This document shows, piece after piece, positions 1 through 5,645 of a stretch of 15,099 nt of DNA. The stretch spans positions 1 through 15,099 of the forward strand of contig DATAXV010000230.1 in assembly GCA_036272915.1 (NCBI GenBank). The letters run 5' to 3'. Made by a program: the position numbers and the translations under genes. The notes beneath the pieces are model-generated. The model had not been told where the DNA came from. It worked only from the letters and a program-made list of their open reading frames with translations, and made no database searches. Position 1 is the stretch's first letter; the number at the start of each line of letters is the position of its first letter. Source of the DNA: DATAXV01 sp036272915 (GTDB taxonomy: Bacteria > Chloroflexota > Dormibacteria > Dormibacterales > Dormibacteraceae).

Positions 1-76
1 CCGTCAGCTCGAACACCATGCCCACCGCACGCTCCCTCAGCTCCGGCGTGTACCTCGACGGCCTTCCTACACTCAT
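1..76 (-). CDS. IS3-family transposase OrfA, N-terminus only
   Basis: This is the first 25 codons of the small first ORF of an IS3 element; the rest lies beyond the left edge. The visible peptide starts MSVGRPSRYTPELRERAVG and continues MVFELT, which is the classic beginning of IS3 OrfA proteins. OrfA carries a helix-turn-helix that binds the terminal repeats, and normally fuses with OrfB (DDE integrase domain) through programmed frameshifting. The ATG at 76 is preferred because GAGGAG lies 9 bases upstream. An in-frame ATG at 85 abuts that GAGGAG and would leave no spacing. Whether the element is intact cannot be judged here. Confidence 0.8.
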   Translation of the reverse strand, partial: MSVGRPSRYTPELRERAVGMVFELT

Positions 77-97
77 CGACTCCATCTCCTCACGGAA

Positions 98-127
98 TGA
101 AGTCTCCATCAAACCCGGGGCGGTTCA
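98..127. repeat. IS3-family terminal inverted repeat
   Basis: Read on the minus strand from 127, the sequence begins TGAACCGCCCCGGGTTTGAT and runs to about 98. TGAACCGCCCCGG is a common IS3-family terminus. The host hydrolase frame resumes directly at 128, which fixes the boundary to within a few bases. The exact inner limit of the repeat cannot be set without the opposite end. Confidence 0.75.
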
Positions 128-360
128 ATCAACGCTGTGTACGCCTTAGAGATCGACTGGACGCTGAACATGGTGGCCGTTGTCGCGGGATCGCTCCTAC
201 CGGAGGCCACAACACCGAAGGCGTCGGCCCAAAGCAGATCAGACCGGTCGCAGATCCCGATCGCGAGCCCGTGGAGATGATGCTGGTGCAGGAGTGCCGG
301 CATTTCCTGGCGGAGCGCAGAAGCCAGGTTCGTAGCTCTGGTCACCGTCGTCGCTGCCAT
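128..360 (-). pseudogene. Serine beta-lactamase-like hydrolase, truncated by IS3
   Basis: This is the N-terminal 77 or so residues of a serine hydrolase of the beta-lactamase/penicillin-binding (class C, EstB-like) fold. Residues 31-60 (GLAIGICDRSDLLWADAFG and onward) match the first strands of the family. FSVQSISKAYTAL contains the active-site S69-x-x-K72 tetrad. Family members are usually about 350-480 residues, so the Tyr-x-Asn and His/Lys-Thr-Gly motifs are lost. The frame enters the IS3 terminus at 127 and stops at 109-111. The ATG at 360 follows GGGAGGAG by about 14 bases; a GTG at 363 is also possible. The upstream gene fragment stops at 367, so the two were probably an operon. It is unlikely to make active enzyme. 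Confidence 0.8.
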
Positions 361-366
361 CACAAC

Positions 367-576
367 TCAGCGGTGCTCCTCCCCCATCACCGGAGCATCG
401 CCACCCGCGTGCCCCCGGCCAACCACCCACTCGAGGACTTGCGTAGCGGTCTCCGACGGCGACGACGGATCCGTGCGGAACGTCGTCGCAATGACCCGCC
501 TGGCCTTGCCACCGTCATCAATGGCCCCCGGATCTCGACCTTCGTCCAGGCCCCGCGCTCGAGACAGCGAGCGCGT
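367..576 (-). pseudogene. C-terminal tail of an unidentified gene
   Basis: An open frame ending at 367 finishes with the peptides TTFRTDPSSPSETATQVLEW and VVGRGHAGGDAPVMGEEHR. It looks like coding sequence, and its stop sits 6 bases before the truncated hydrolase ATG, with that gene's GGGAGGAG inside its last codons. Upstream the frame is closed by a stop at 577-579. The peptides in the other frames over 530-750 do not extend it cleanly, so the rest of the gene is either lost or frameshifted. I do not recognise the family. Confidence 0.3.
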
Positions 577-873
577 TCAACGCCGGCGCAGTTCAGCAGG
601 CTCCACCGAACGCGATCTCTTCCGTCGGGTCCCGCTGCGGCGGCCTCGTGAGCCAGCATCGGGGAAAGGGTTTCGTAGTTACGGACCGCTAGCAATGCAA
701 GCCCGGCGGCGAACCCTGCCATACAGCGCGCTGATGAGGCGCGGGCCAATCCGGCACCCCTTCACCCTAGCTGGCCCTCGTCGGAAGGGGAACCTATCCA
801 GGCCCCCTGCCATCGGTCCCTGCCGTGCCTGGGTGGCAGTTGCTCGCGCACCGCCGTAGCATCCTGGCCGGAG
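577..873. other. No supported gene
   Basis: Several open frames exist on both strands, as expected in GC-rich DNA, but their translations are arginine- and proline-rich and resemble no family I know. A minus-strand frame with a hydrophobic start (AGFAAGLALLAVRNYETL, near 700) may be a relic of the gene whose tail ends at 367. No convincing ribosome binding site, promoter or RNA structure was identified. Confidence 0.4.
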
Positions 874-1426
874 ATGCAGAGCGCATGGGAGGCGATCGTC
901 GCCCAGATCAGCGCCCAAGGGAAAGCGCAACGGGCCGGCGAGGTGGGACCCTTCCCGGCCCGCATGGACACGATCCAGCGCCGCGGCAAGCAGCGGGTAC
1001 GCCGATCGAGGACGGCGCTCGTGGTCGAATTCGAGGATGTCGAGGGTCGGTCATGGTCAGGCGTGTTCCTGGCGCTGCAGAAGGACCGAGACTGGCGCGT
1101 GGAGGGTTGGAGCGGGGGCCGCTCTGATTTCGGGCTGAAGCGGCCCAACGTGAAGGAGCCACGGGCGAACCTCGGGGGGCGGAGGTCACTACCTTGGGGG
1201 TCGGGTCTATGGTCCCGTGGTGTCGGTGCTGGCGACCGATCGTCGAGGTCAAATAGCGCGGGACGCCGTCGATGAGGGCTGGGCGATCCTAATCTGGGAC
1301 GAGAATCTGAAGACCCCATGCGAAATCCAGCTCCGCGGAGCAGATGGTGCCCTCGTGCGGCAGCAGCATTGGCCCTTTGATCACTCGCTTTCCTCCGCAA
1401 ACAGCCGCCGCTCCGAGTCACAGTAG
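874..1426 (+). pseudogene. Conserved-looking hypothetical gene split by a frameshift
   Basis: Two adjacent frames read as one protein of about 183 residues. The first runs from ATG 874 (MQSAWEAIVAQISAQGKAQR) to about 1176, through VVEFEDVEGRSWSGVFLALQ. The second, offset by one base, reads GGGHYLGGRVYGPVVSVLAT from about 1178 to TAG 1424-1426, with DAVDEGWAILIWDE near its middle. The switch falls in a run of six G at 1174-1179, and skipping one G rejoins the frames. The alternating short beta strands suggest a small beta-rich domain, but I do not recognise a named family and assign no function. The break may be a real mutation, a sequencing error in the G-run or, less likely, programmed slippage. 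No strong ribosome binding site precedes 874, so the start is uncertain. Confidence 0.5.
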
Positions 1427-1506
1427 CGAACAGCGGGCTTCGACCTCGGCGATCTCGCAAAAGGCCGTACTTGTCGGGATCAGCGGGGCAACGTCAGTGG
1501 ACAGCT

Positions 1507-1569
1507 ATCAGCCGCATCGCGGTGTTCACCGACCTCGACGGCAACCGAATCGGGCTGGTCAGTCGCTGA
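1507..1569 (+). pseudogene. VOC/glyoxalase C-terminal relic
   Basis: The last 20 codons of a frame ending with TGA at 1567 read ISRIAVFTDLDGNRIGLVSR. The sequence F-T-D-x-D-G-N-x-I-G-L is the characteristic final strand of vicinal-oxygen-chelate (glyoxalase/bleomycin resistance) proteins. Upstream codons in the same frame do not resemble the family, and a full member needs about 120-140 residues. I read it as a scrap left after deletion, probably non-functional. Confidence 0.5.
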
Positions 1570-1618
1570 CCACGCCCCACCAACGTTGCAGCGGCCTGGA
1601 TACAGGAGAGTCGCCGGA

Positions 1619-2284
1619 ATGACTACGCCAGAACCGACAACCAACCTGCATCACGCGAGGGGCATCTGGTCGCTGGTCCACGCCGAGCGAGCCGCCCTGG
1701 CCGCCGACCTCACGGACCTGACCGACCAACAGTGGGCGACACTGTCGCTGTGCACCGGGTTCACCGTGCGCCAGGTGCTGGCACACCTCACCGCCGGAGC
1801 AAGCCTCAACCCCGTGCGATGGCTGGTCGGCGTGATCCGGTGCCGGTTTGACTTCGACAAACAGGTCGCCATACGACTTGCCGAGCAACTCGGCGCCACC
1901 CCAGCCGAGACGCTCTCACGGTTCCGTCGCGTCGTCACCAGCACCAACAAACCACCCCTGCCGACCGCCGCGATGCTCGGCGAAACGATCGTTCACGGTG
2001 AGGACATCCGCCGGCCACTGGGCATCCACCACGACTACCCGATCACCACACTCACCCGGTTGGCCAACTATTACCGGGGCTCTGACCTCGTCGTGCCCGC
2101 CAAAGGGCGGATCGTCGGCCTACGACTACAAGCCAGCGACGGCCCCTTCGCCACGGGCTCCGGGCCGTTGGTGTCCGGCAGCACCCTGGCCCTGATCATG
2201 GTCATGACCGGCCGCGTGACCTACTGCGACGAACTCCACGGCGACGGTGCCGCCGCCCTCCAGGCACGCTGCACGACACCGTGA
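1619..2284 (+). CDS. Maleylpyruvate isomerase/DinB-fold family protein
   Basis: A 221-residue protein of the mycothiol-dependent maleylpyruvate isomerase family (DinB-like four-helix bundle, TIGR03083-type). The N-terminal helices carry the LTDQQWATLSLCTGFTVRQV stretch, followed by H56 in LAHLTAG. The second half has E122-x3-H126 in ETIVHGEDIRRPLG. H56, E122 and H126 fit the His/Glu/His divalent-metal site of the family. Known members isomerise maleylpyruvate with mycothiol or perform other thiol-dependent chemistry, but most relatives are uncharacterised, so the substrate is open. The ATG at 1619 is preferred over an earlier in-frame start at 1586 because AGGAGAG lies about 8 bases upstream and homology begins here. 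It stands alone on the plus strand, downstream of gene relics. Confidence 0.85.
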   Translation: MTTPEPTTNLHHARGIWSLVHAERAALAADLTDLTDQQWATLSLCTGFTVRQVLAHLTAGASLNPVRWLVGVIRCRFDFDKQVAIRLAEQLGATPAETLSRFRRVVTSTNKPPLPTAAMLGETIVHGEDIRRPLGIHHDYPITTLTRLANYYRGSDLVVPAKGRIVGLRLQASDGPFATGSGPLVSGSTLALIMVMTGRVTYCDELHGDGAAALQARCTTP

Positions 2285-2605
2285 CCACGACCGAGGCACG
2301 AAACCGAACCGTCGCAAACGGCTCAGGCTACCGTCCACGTCTAGAGCCACCTGCATCGGGCCGACACCCACGCCGACCGGGCAGGCCTGATCAATTGCTT
2401 ATCGGGACCAGCTTGCTGCCAGAGGCCTCTCGGGCACCTGAGCGGCTCTGGGCGTGTAGCTGCCGCAGCCCCTCCTGATCCTCCGGGCAGTAGGCGCTAC
2501 CTGAACCAGCCTATGAGCAACCGGCATACCGAGACCGGCGTGACGACCAGCTGAGCATGCGGCCAGCCATGCACAGCCACAACCACGCCAAGAGCGGAGC
2601 ATGAT
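2285..2605. other. Intergenic stretch without supported gene
   Basis: A plus-strand frame opens at GTG 2281, overlapping the previous stop, and runs to 2478. Its arginine/proline-rich translation has no family look and it lacks a separate ribosome binding site. A long minus-strand frame (2399-2884) covers the small membrane gene and is taken as its shadow. No tRNA or other RNA gene was recognised. Confidence 0.4.
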
Positions 2606-2617
2606 CGTTCCGGAACG
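2606..2617. promoter_or_regulatory. Perfect 12-bp palindrome upstream of small membrane gene
   Basis: CGTTCCGGAACG is a perfect dyad 39 bases before the ATG of the small membrane protein. A hairpin GCGGAG-TGTCGG-CTCCGC overlaps its right end at 2617-2634. Position and symmetry suit an operator or a 5'-leader hairpin. No regulator is known to me for this exact sequence, and short GC-rich palindromes can arise by chance. Confidence 0.35.
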
Positions 2618-2656
2618 CGGAGTGTCGGCTCCGCCACAAGCAGGAGGACGGAACCG

Positions 2657-2836
2657 ATGGGAAGACAGGCAGCCATCGTGCTGTACGTGCTTGCACTGGT
2701 CGCCGTCGTGGTCGGCGTGGACGTGCTGTTCCTCAGGCATCACCTCTGGCTGCGGCTGATCGTGAACATCGGGATTGTCATAGTGTTCGCGGCGGTGTTC
2801 GCCCTGCTCTACCTGAGGTTCCTGAGGCGTCCCTGA
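2657..2836 (+). CDS. Small two-helix membrane protein, 59 aa
   Basis: A 59-residue protein starting MGRQAAIVLYVLALVAVVVG. Two hydrophobic helices (about residues 5-26 and 34-53) are joined by a basic loop (LRHHLWLR). The tail YLRFLRRP is strongly basic, suggesting both ends on the cytoplasmic side. AGGAGG lies about 10 bases before the ATG, and all codons favour G or C in the third position. Small proteins of this look are, to my knowledge, common in actinomycetes and are annotated as hypothetical membrane proteins. Its function is unknown; a membrane-associated accessory peptide is only a guess. It is monocistronic, with the palindrome at 2606-2617 in its leader. Confidence 0.85.
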   Translation: MGRQAAIVLYVLALVAVVVGVDVLFLRHHLWLRLIVNIGIVIVFAAVFALLYLRFLRRP

Positions 2837-2895
2837 GCGCAGCGCCCGCCAAGCGGTGAGCCCAGGGTTTCTGAGCATGGCCATCAGGGCGCTGG

Positions 2896-3195
2896 TCAGC
2901 GCCGGTATGCGTCAGTCCAGATGACTCCACGTCCTACCTGGATGGCACGATCAGCCCTATCCACGAGGGGCGCAGGGTCGTCATCCGTGGGCCCGGCGGT
3001 CAGGGTGAATACAGCCTCCTCCAGCGCTGCCAGGATCGGCCTCACTGCGGCCACGACCCGATCCCGCTCTCTCTCCGAGACTACTCCGTCGCGCCCGTAC
3101 TTGGCCGCGTTGCGTTTCCGGCGCAGGTGTACGGCAATCCCGGGCACATGTACGGGATTGCCGTACAGCAGACCGGAGTTCCCGTACAGCATCAT
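2896..3195 (-). CDS. Hypothetical protein, 99 aa, start inside repeat cluster
   Basis: A minus-strand frame begins MMLYGNSGLLYGNPVHVPG and ends GVIWTDAYRR. The middle (VVSERERDRVVAAVRPILAA) looks like a soluble helix, followed by an acidic segment TAGPTDDDPAPLVDRADRAI. I do not recognise a family. The first 22 codons are simply the translation of the TGTACGG repeats at 3128-3190, so the true start may be the GTG giving VPGIAVHLRRKR, or the frame may be a relic. It begins 12 bases after the stop of the membrane protein at 3208 and could share its transcript. No good ribosome binding site is seen before 3195. It is coding-like in composition, but the evidence is moderate. Confidence 0.45.
   Translation of the reverse strand: MMLYGNSGLLYGNPVHVPGIAVHLRRKRNAAKYGRDGVVSERERDRVVAAVRPILAALEEAVFTLTAGPTDDDPAPLVDRADRAIQVGRGVIWTDAYRR
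3128..3190. repeat. TGTACGG repeat cluster: 15-bp inverted plus 21-bp-spaced direct repeats
   Basis: TGTACGGCAATCCCG at 3128-3142 and its exact reverse complement at 3153-3167 form a perfect 15-bp inverted repeat around a 10-bp spacer. A third, imperfect copy (GGAGTTCCCGTACAGC, 3175-3190) repeats 3154-3169 (GGGATTGCCGTACAGC) with a spacing of exactly 21 bp, two helical turns. This geometry is typical of a multi-site operator for a dimeric regulator. It could also form a strong RNA hairpin. It lies across the 5' end of the minus-strand hypothetical gene. Confidence 0.7.
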
Positions 3196-3207
3196 CGAGT
3201 CAGGGCT

Positions 3208-3528
3208 TCACAAGACGCCTCGTCGCCTGACCAGGGCTGCGCAGACCGCCGCGATCCCTACGATCCACGGCGAAAGCACCACGACAGCATGGGTCGGCGA
3301 GTTGGCCATCGGAAAACAACCCGTGAGCGGTCGTGAACGCACCCCGAGCTGCACCAGCAGGGCGAAGACGAGCATCTCGATCACCAGGACGTAGCCCAAC
3401 CCCGGCCCGATCGCCGACGCCGACTGCCGGAACACCGTGGCGAGGCCGAATCCGAAGACCGCGGCGAACTCGAAGATCAGCCACTCGGCGTTTCTGCGGG
3501 CTTCCCTGGCGTAGCAGCCGCCGCCCAA
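3208..3528 (-). CDS. Hypothetical three-helix membrane protein
   Basis: A frame of about 106 residues with three hydrophobic stretches: WLIFEFAAVFGFGLATVF (residues about 16-33), GLGYVLVIEMLVFALLVQLG (about 43-62), and AVVVLSPWIVGIAAVCAALV (about 80-99). It ends VRRRGVL with a basic cytoplasmic-type tail. The only start in the open frame near its beginning is TTG 3528, just after an upstream TGA, so the 5' end is doubtful and the gene may be N-terminally damaged. It lies on the same strand as the GlxA-like regulator, 41 bases after its stop, and 12 bases before the 99-residue hypothetical frame. No named family recognised; topology is inferred from hydrophobicity only. Confidence 0.6.
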   Translation of the reverse strand: MGGGCYAREARRNAEWLIFEFAAVFGFGLATVFRQSASAIGPGLGYVLVIEMLVFALLVQLGVRSRPLTGCFPMANSPTHAVVVLSPWIVGIAAVCAALVRRRGVL

Positions 3529-3569
3529 GGGCCGTCACGCCCAGCCCGGGACGGGGACGGTGCCCGAGC

Positions 3570-4550
3570 TCAACGGCCGATGCTCTCCCCGTTGGGGGCC
3601 GAGTTCGCGGCGCCACCTCGCAGGGACCGCCTGCGCAGGGCGCGGAGGGTCTCCGGGCTGCTGTAGCCGACACGATGAGCGATGCCATCGGTGGTGAGGT
3701 CGGTGGTCTGACGGAGATGGTCGGCACGCTCCATACGTAGCCGCTGGACGATCTCCAGCGGACTCAGGCCGAGCGTCCCTCGAGTGCGCCTCTCGAGAGT
3801 GCGTCGGCTGGTCCCGATCTCCCGAGCCACGGCCGAGGTGTCGAATTTCTGCTCGAGGTGCTGGCGGACATGGCGCTCAAAGGCCAAGACGATCGGGTCT
3901 TCGTGGAAGAGATGGTCGTAGATGACGTAGGTGGCCTGCGACGGCCGGTCGTCGACGAGCAGCAACCGCGCGACGCGGCGAGCGAGGTCGGCGCTCATCT
4001 CTCGAACGATGGTGAGCGCGAGATCGATGTGGGCGAATGCCGCCCCCGCCGTGAGAAACGGCCCATCGGCGACCACCATGCGGTTCAGGTCCACCGAGAC
4101 CGTCGGGTATCTCTCACGGAAGGTGGAGACCAGGAACCAGGTCGTGGTGACCCGGCGCCCGTCGAGGAGTCCTGTCTCGGCCAGGGTGAACACGCCCGTA
4201 CAGGCCGCCGCGATCCGGGGTCCTCGCGGCGCGACCGCAAGTAGGGCCCGGACGGCGGCCCGCCCCTGAAGGCTCTCCAGCGCGGTCTTGGTGTCGGCGC
4301 CGGTGAAGGTGGCGGGCGCCGGTATGAGGACCACGTCGAGGTCATCGAGCTCCCGCAGTGTCCTGGTCGCGGTAAACGTTGCACCGGCGGTGGATCTCAC
4401 CCGCCTAGAGGAGGCGGCGACCACTACCTCGAGAGGCGGGATGGAGGGATCGACGCTGGGTCGGACGGATTCGGCGACGGCCAGGATGTCGAGGATCGAG
4501 GAGACCGCAGAGCCAAGGCAGTTGTCCTGCAGCATGAGACCGATTCGCAT
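3570..4550 (-). CDS. GlxA-like AraC-family transcriptional regulator
   Basis: A 326-residue regulator with an N-terminal DJ-1/PfpI (class I amidotransferase-like) domain, residues about 1-170, and a C-terminal AraC DNA-binding domain, residues about 215-310. The AACTG segment with Cys117 at the nucleophile-elbow position, followed by GVFTLAETGLLDGRRVTTTW, is typical of GlxA-like proteins. VAREIGTSRRTLERR is the first AraC helix-turn-helix, and GIAHRVGYSSPETLRAL is the second. These regulators usually respond to small metabolites and activate nearby genes; the ligand is unknown here. The tail after residue 303 (RALRRRSLRGGAANSAPNGE) is less typical than the usual family ending and may be slightly altered. 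ATG 4550 faces the monooxygenase gene at 4662 across 111 bases that hold a palindrome, suggesting control of that gene and itself. Confidence 0.9.
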   Translation of the reverse strand: MRIGLMLQDNCLGSAVSSILDILAVAESVRPSVDPSIPPLEVVVAASSRRVRSTAGATFTATRTLRELDDLDVVLIPAPATFTGADTKTALESLQGRAAVRALLAVAPRGPRIAAACTGVFTLAETGLLDGRRVTTTWFLVSTFRERYPTVSVDLNRMVVADGPFLTAGAAFAHIDLALTIVREMSADLARRVARLLLVDDRPSQATYVIYDHLFHEDPIVLAFERHVRQHLEQKFDTSAVAREIGTSRRTLERRTRGTLGLSPLEIVQRLRMERADHLRQTTDLTTDGIAHRVGYSSPETLRALRRRSLRGGAANSAPNGESIGR

Positions 4551-4592
4551 GACGCATATGGTAGGAAATCTGTCGTATCCGCCATGTCGCTG

Positions 4593-4612
4593 ACTGGCCT
4601 GCGCAGGCTAGT
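4593..4612. promoter_or_regulatory. Near-perfect 20-bp palindrome in divergent promoter region
   Basis: ACTGGCCTGCGCAGGCTAGT has a perfect 12-bp core (GCCTGCGCAGGC, 4597-4608) and only one mismatched pair in 20 bp. It lies between the regulator start (4550) and the monooxygenase start (4662). A wider pair, AGGAAA at 4563-4568 and TTTCCT at 4614-4619, brackets it. Its placement suits an operator, but AraC-family sites are often direct repeats, so a different regulator could be involved. Confidence 0.45.
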
Positions 4613-4661
4613 CTTTCCTCAGCAGCGACGCAACCATCGCCCCCACCACGAGGAGGACTCC

Positions 4662-4988
4662 ATGACTTCCGCGATCCGACCCCTGACCGTTGCCTTCGTC
4701 GTCAAGCTCAGCGCTCGGGACGACAAGGCCGATGAGGTGGGCGCCTTCCTCGCCGATGCGGTGTCCCTCGCGAACCAGGAGGCGGGCACGATCGTCTGGT
4801 TCGCGCTTCGCACCGACGCGACGACGTTCTGGATCGTGGACGCGTTCGGGTCCGAAACGGACAGACAGGCCCACATAGACGGACCGATCGCCGCAGCGCT
4901 CATGGCCAACGCCGACCGCCTGCTCGCCAGCCCTCCGGAGATTCTTCCCGCCGAGGTCCTGGCCAGCAAGGTGCCGGGCGAGAGCTGA
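4662..4988 (+). CDS. Antibiotic biosynthesis monooxygenase (ABM) family protein
   Basis: A 108-residue single-domain protein of the dimeric ferredoxin-like ABM/YgiN class. The pattern LTVAFVVKLSARDDKADEVG (beta 1 and helix 1), EAGTIVWFALRTDATTFWIV (beta 2 and beta 3) and DRQAHIDGPIAAALMANADR (final helices) is characteristic. Members act as cofactor-free monooxygenases or heme-degrading proteins, or as quinone/aldehyde-handling stress proteins; no residue here decides between them. AGGAGG is 5 bases before ATG 4662, so earlier in-frame starts are rejected. It is divergent from the GlxA-like regulator, which probably controls it. This pairing of a small oxidoreductive enzyme with a GlxA regulator suggests response to a reactive small molecule (inference). 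Confidence 0.88.
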   Translation: MTSAIRPLTVAFVVKLSARDDKADEVGAFLADAVSLANQEAGTIVWFALRTDATTFWIVDAFGSETDRQAHIDGPIAAALMANADRLLASPPEILPAEVLASKVPGES

Positions 4989-5326
4989 GCTCGGCCCCGG
5001 TGGCGATGCGGGGACCACAGAGGCTCCTTCAGATGGCGGATCATGTCTGCGACTTCGACGGCACAGCCATCTCCGCTTGAGGACGGCGACGTCATCTCCG
5101 CACGCTGGACCGTCCCCGAGGAGGTCCGCCGGCGCTGGCGGAGCAAGACAGGCCGCGGGGCGAGGGAAGGTCCCCTCAGCAAGTCTCTGCGGGACACGTC
5201 CATGGACGCTCGGTGACGTGGACGAGGCGGACCTCCCCACCCTATCCTCGACCAACCCATAGCCCAGTCAAGGACATCCTGGGAATTGCCCTCGCCTCCG
5301 CCTGAACTACACCGGGGAGGGGGCGG
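4989..5326. other. Intergenic stretch, only a weak 57-codon frame
   Basis: A plus-strand frame at 5043-5216 (MSATSTAQPSPLEDGDVISA, then RWTVPEEVRRRWRSK) has fairly natural composition but no good ribosome binding site and no family I recognise. It may be a gene scrap. Nothing else here looks coding. The stretch ends at the IS256-type relic and is probably rearranged DNA. Confidence 0.35.
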
Positions 5327-5482
5327 ATGTTCGAATTGCGGACGGTCATCCGGATGGTCGGGGCGGTGCTGGCTGAGTACCACGACGAGTGGATGGTCGC
5401 CCGTCGCTACATGGGCGTCGAATCGCTCAGAGCCGCCCAGGCGGACGAGCAGGATGTGCCGGAGCTGTTCATCGTCAGCTGA
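5327..5482 (+). pseudogene. IS256-family transposase C-terminal fragment
   Basis: The frame from 5327 to TGA 5482 reads MFELRTVIRMVGAVLAEYHD, then EWMVARRYMGVESLRAAQA. The RMVGAVLAE-x-HDEW-x3-RRYMG block is the hallmark of the extreme C-terminus of IS256 (mutator-type) transposases. Those enzymes are about 400 residues; only the last 51 codons remain, with no DDE core, so it is dead. Upstream sequence before about 5327 no longer matches the family. The GTACACGACCTGACAGGACA stretch at about 5510-5529 probably belongs to the end of the old element. Confidence 0.7.
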
Positions 5483-5612
5483 CTGGCAGGGATGAGACGG
5501 TCAGCCTTCGTACACGACCTGACAGGACACGGCCCACCGGGGAGCCCGCGCCTGGGAGAGTAAACGCCACCTTCGCCCTGATCGGAGCTGGCGCCGGCCA
5601 CGCTCCGCGACC

Positions 5613-5629
5613 ATCAGCGCTGAGCTGAT
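5613..5629 (-). terminator. Possible weak terminator after LAL regulator
   Basis: ATCAGC-GCTGA-GCTGAT forms a 6-bp stem with a 5-nt loop, 17 bases past the regulator's stop on the minus strand. There is no U-rich tract, so termination strength is uncertain. Confidence 0.3.
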
Positions 5630-5645
5630 CCGGGGCTTCAGGACT

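Larger units (their letters stand above)
1..127 (-). mobile_element. IS3-family insertion sequence, left end outside window
   Basis: The first 127 bases are one end of an IS3-like element read on the minus strand. It contains the start of a transposase OrfA and ends in a terminal sequence beginning TGAACCGCCCCGG when read inward from 127, which is a typical IS3-family end. The hydrolase reading frame entering from the right runs into this terminus and stops within it at 109-111, so the element is inserted in that gene. The other end and any 3-bp target duplication lie outside the window. Confidence 0.85.

Noticed and set aside
97..651. Long open frame on the plus strand, arginine/proline-rich
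   Set aside because: It runs across the IS end and antisense to the recognisable hydrolase fragment; its composition is that of a GC-rich shadow frame.
762..1460. 232-codon open frame on the minus strand
   Set aside because: It is antisense to the gene at 874-1426, which reads as better protein; the translation is basic and low-complexity with no family look.
2281..2478. Small plus-strand frame overlapping the previous stop as GTGA
   Set aside because: Coupling is possible, but the product is unlike any family and rich in Arg and Pro; evidence is too weak for a gene call.
2399..2884. 161-codon minus-strand frame
   Set aside because: It is antisense to the well-supported 59-residue membrane gene with its own AGGAGG, and no domain is recognisable.
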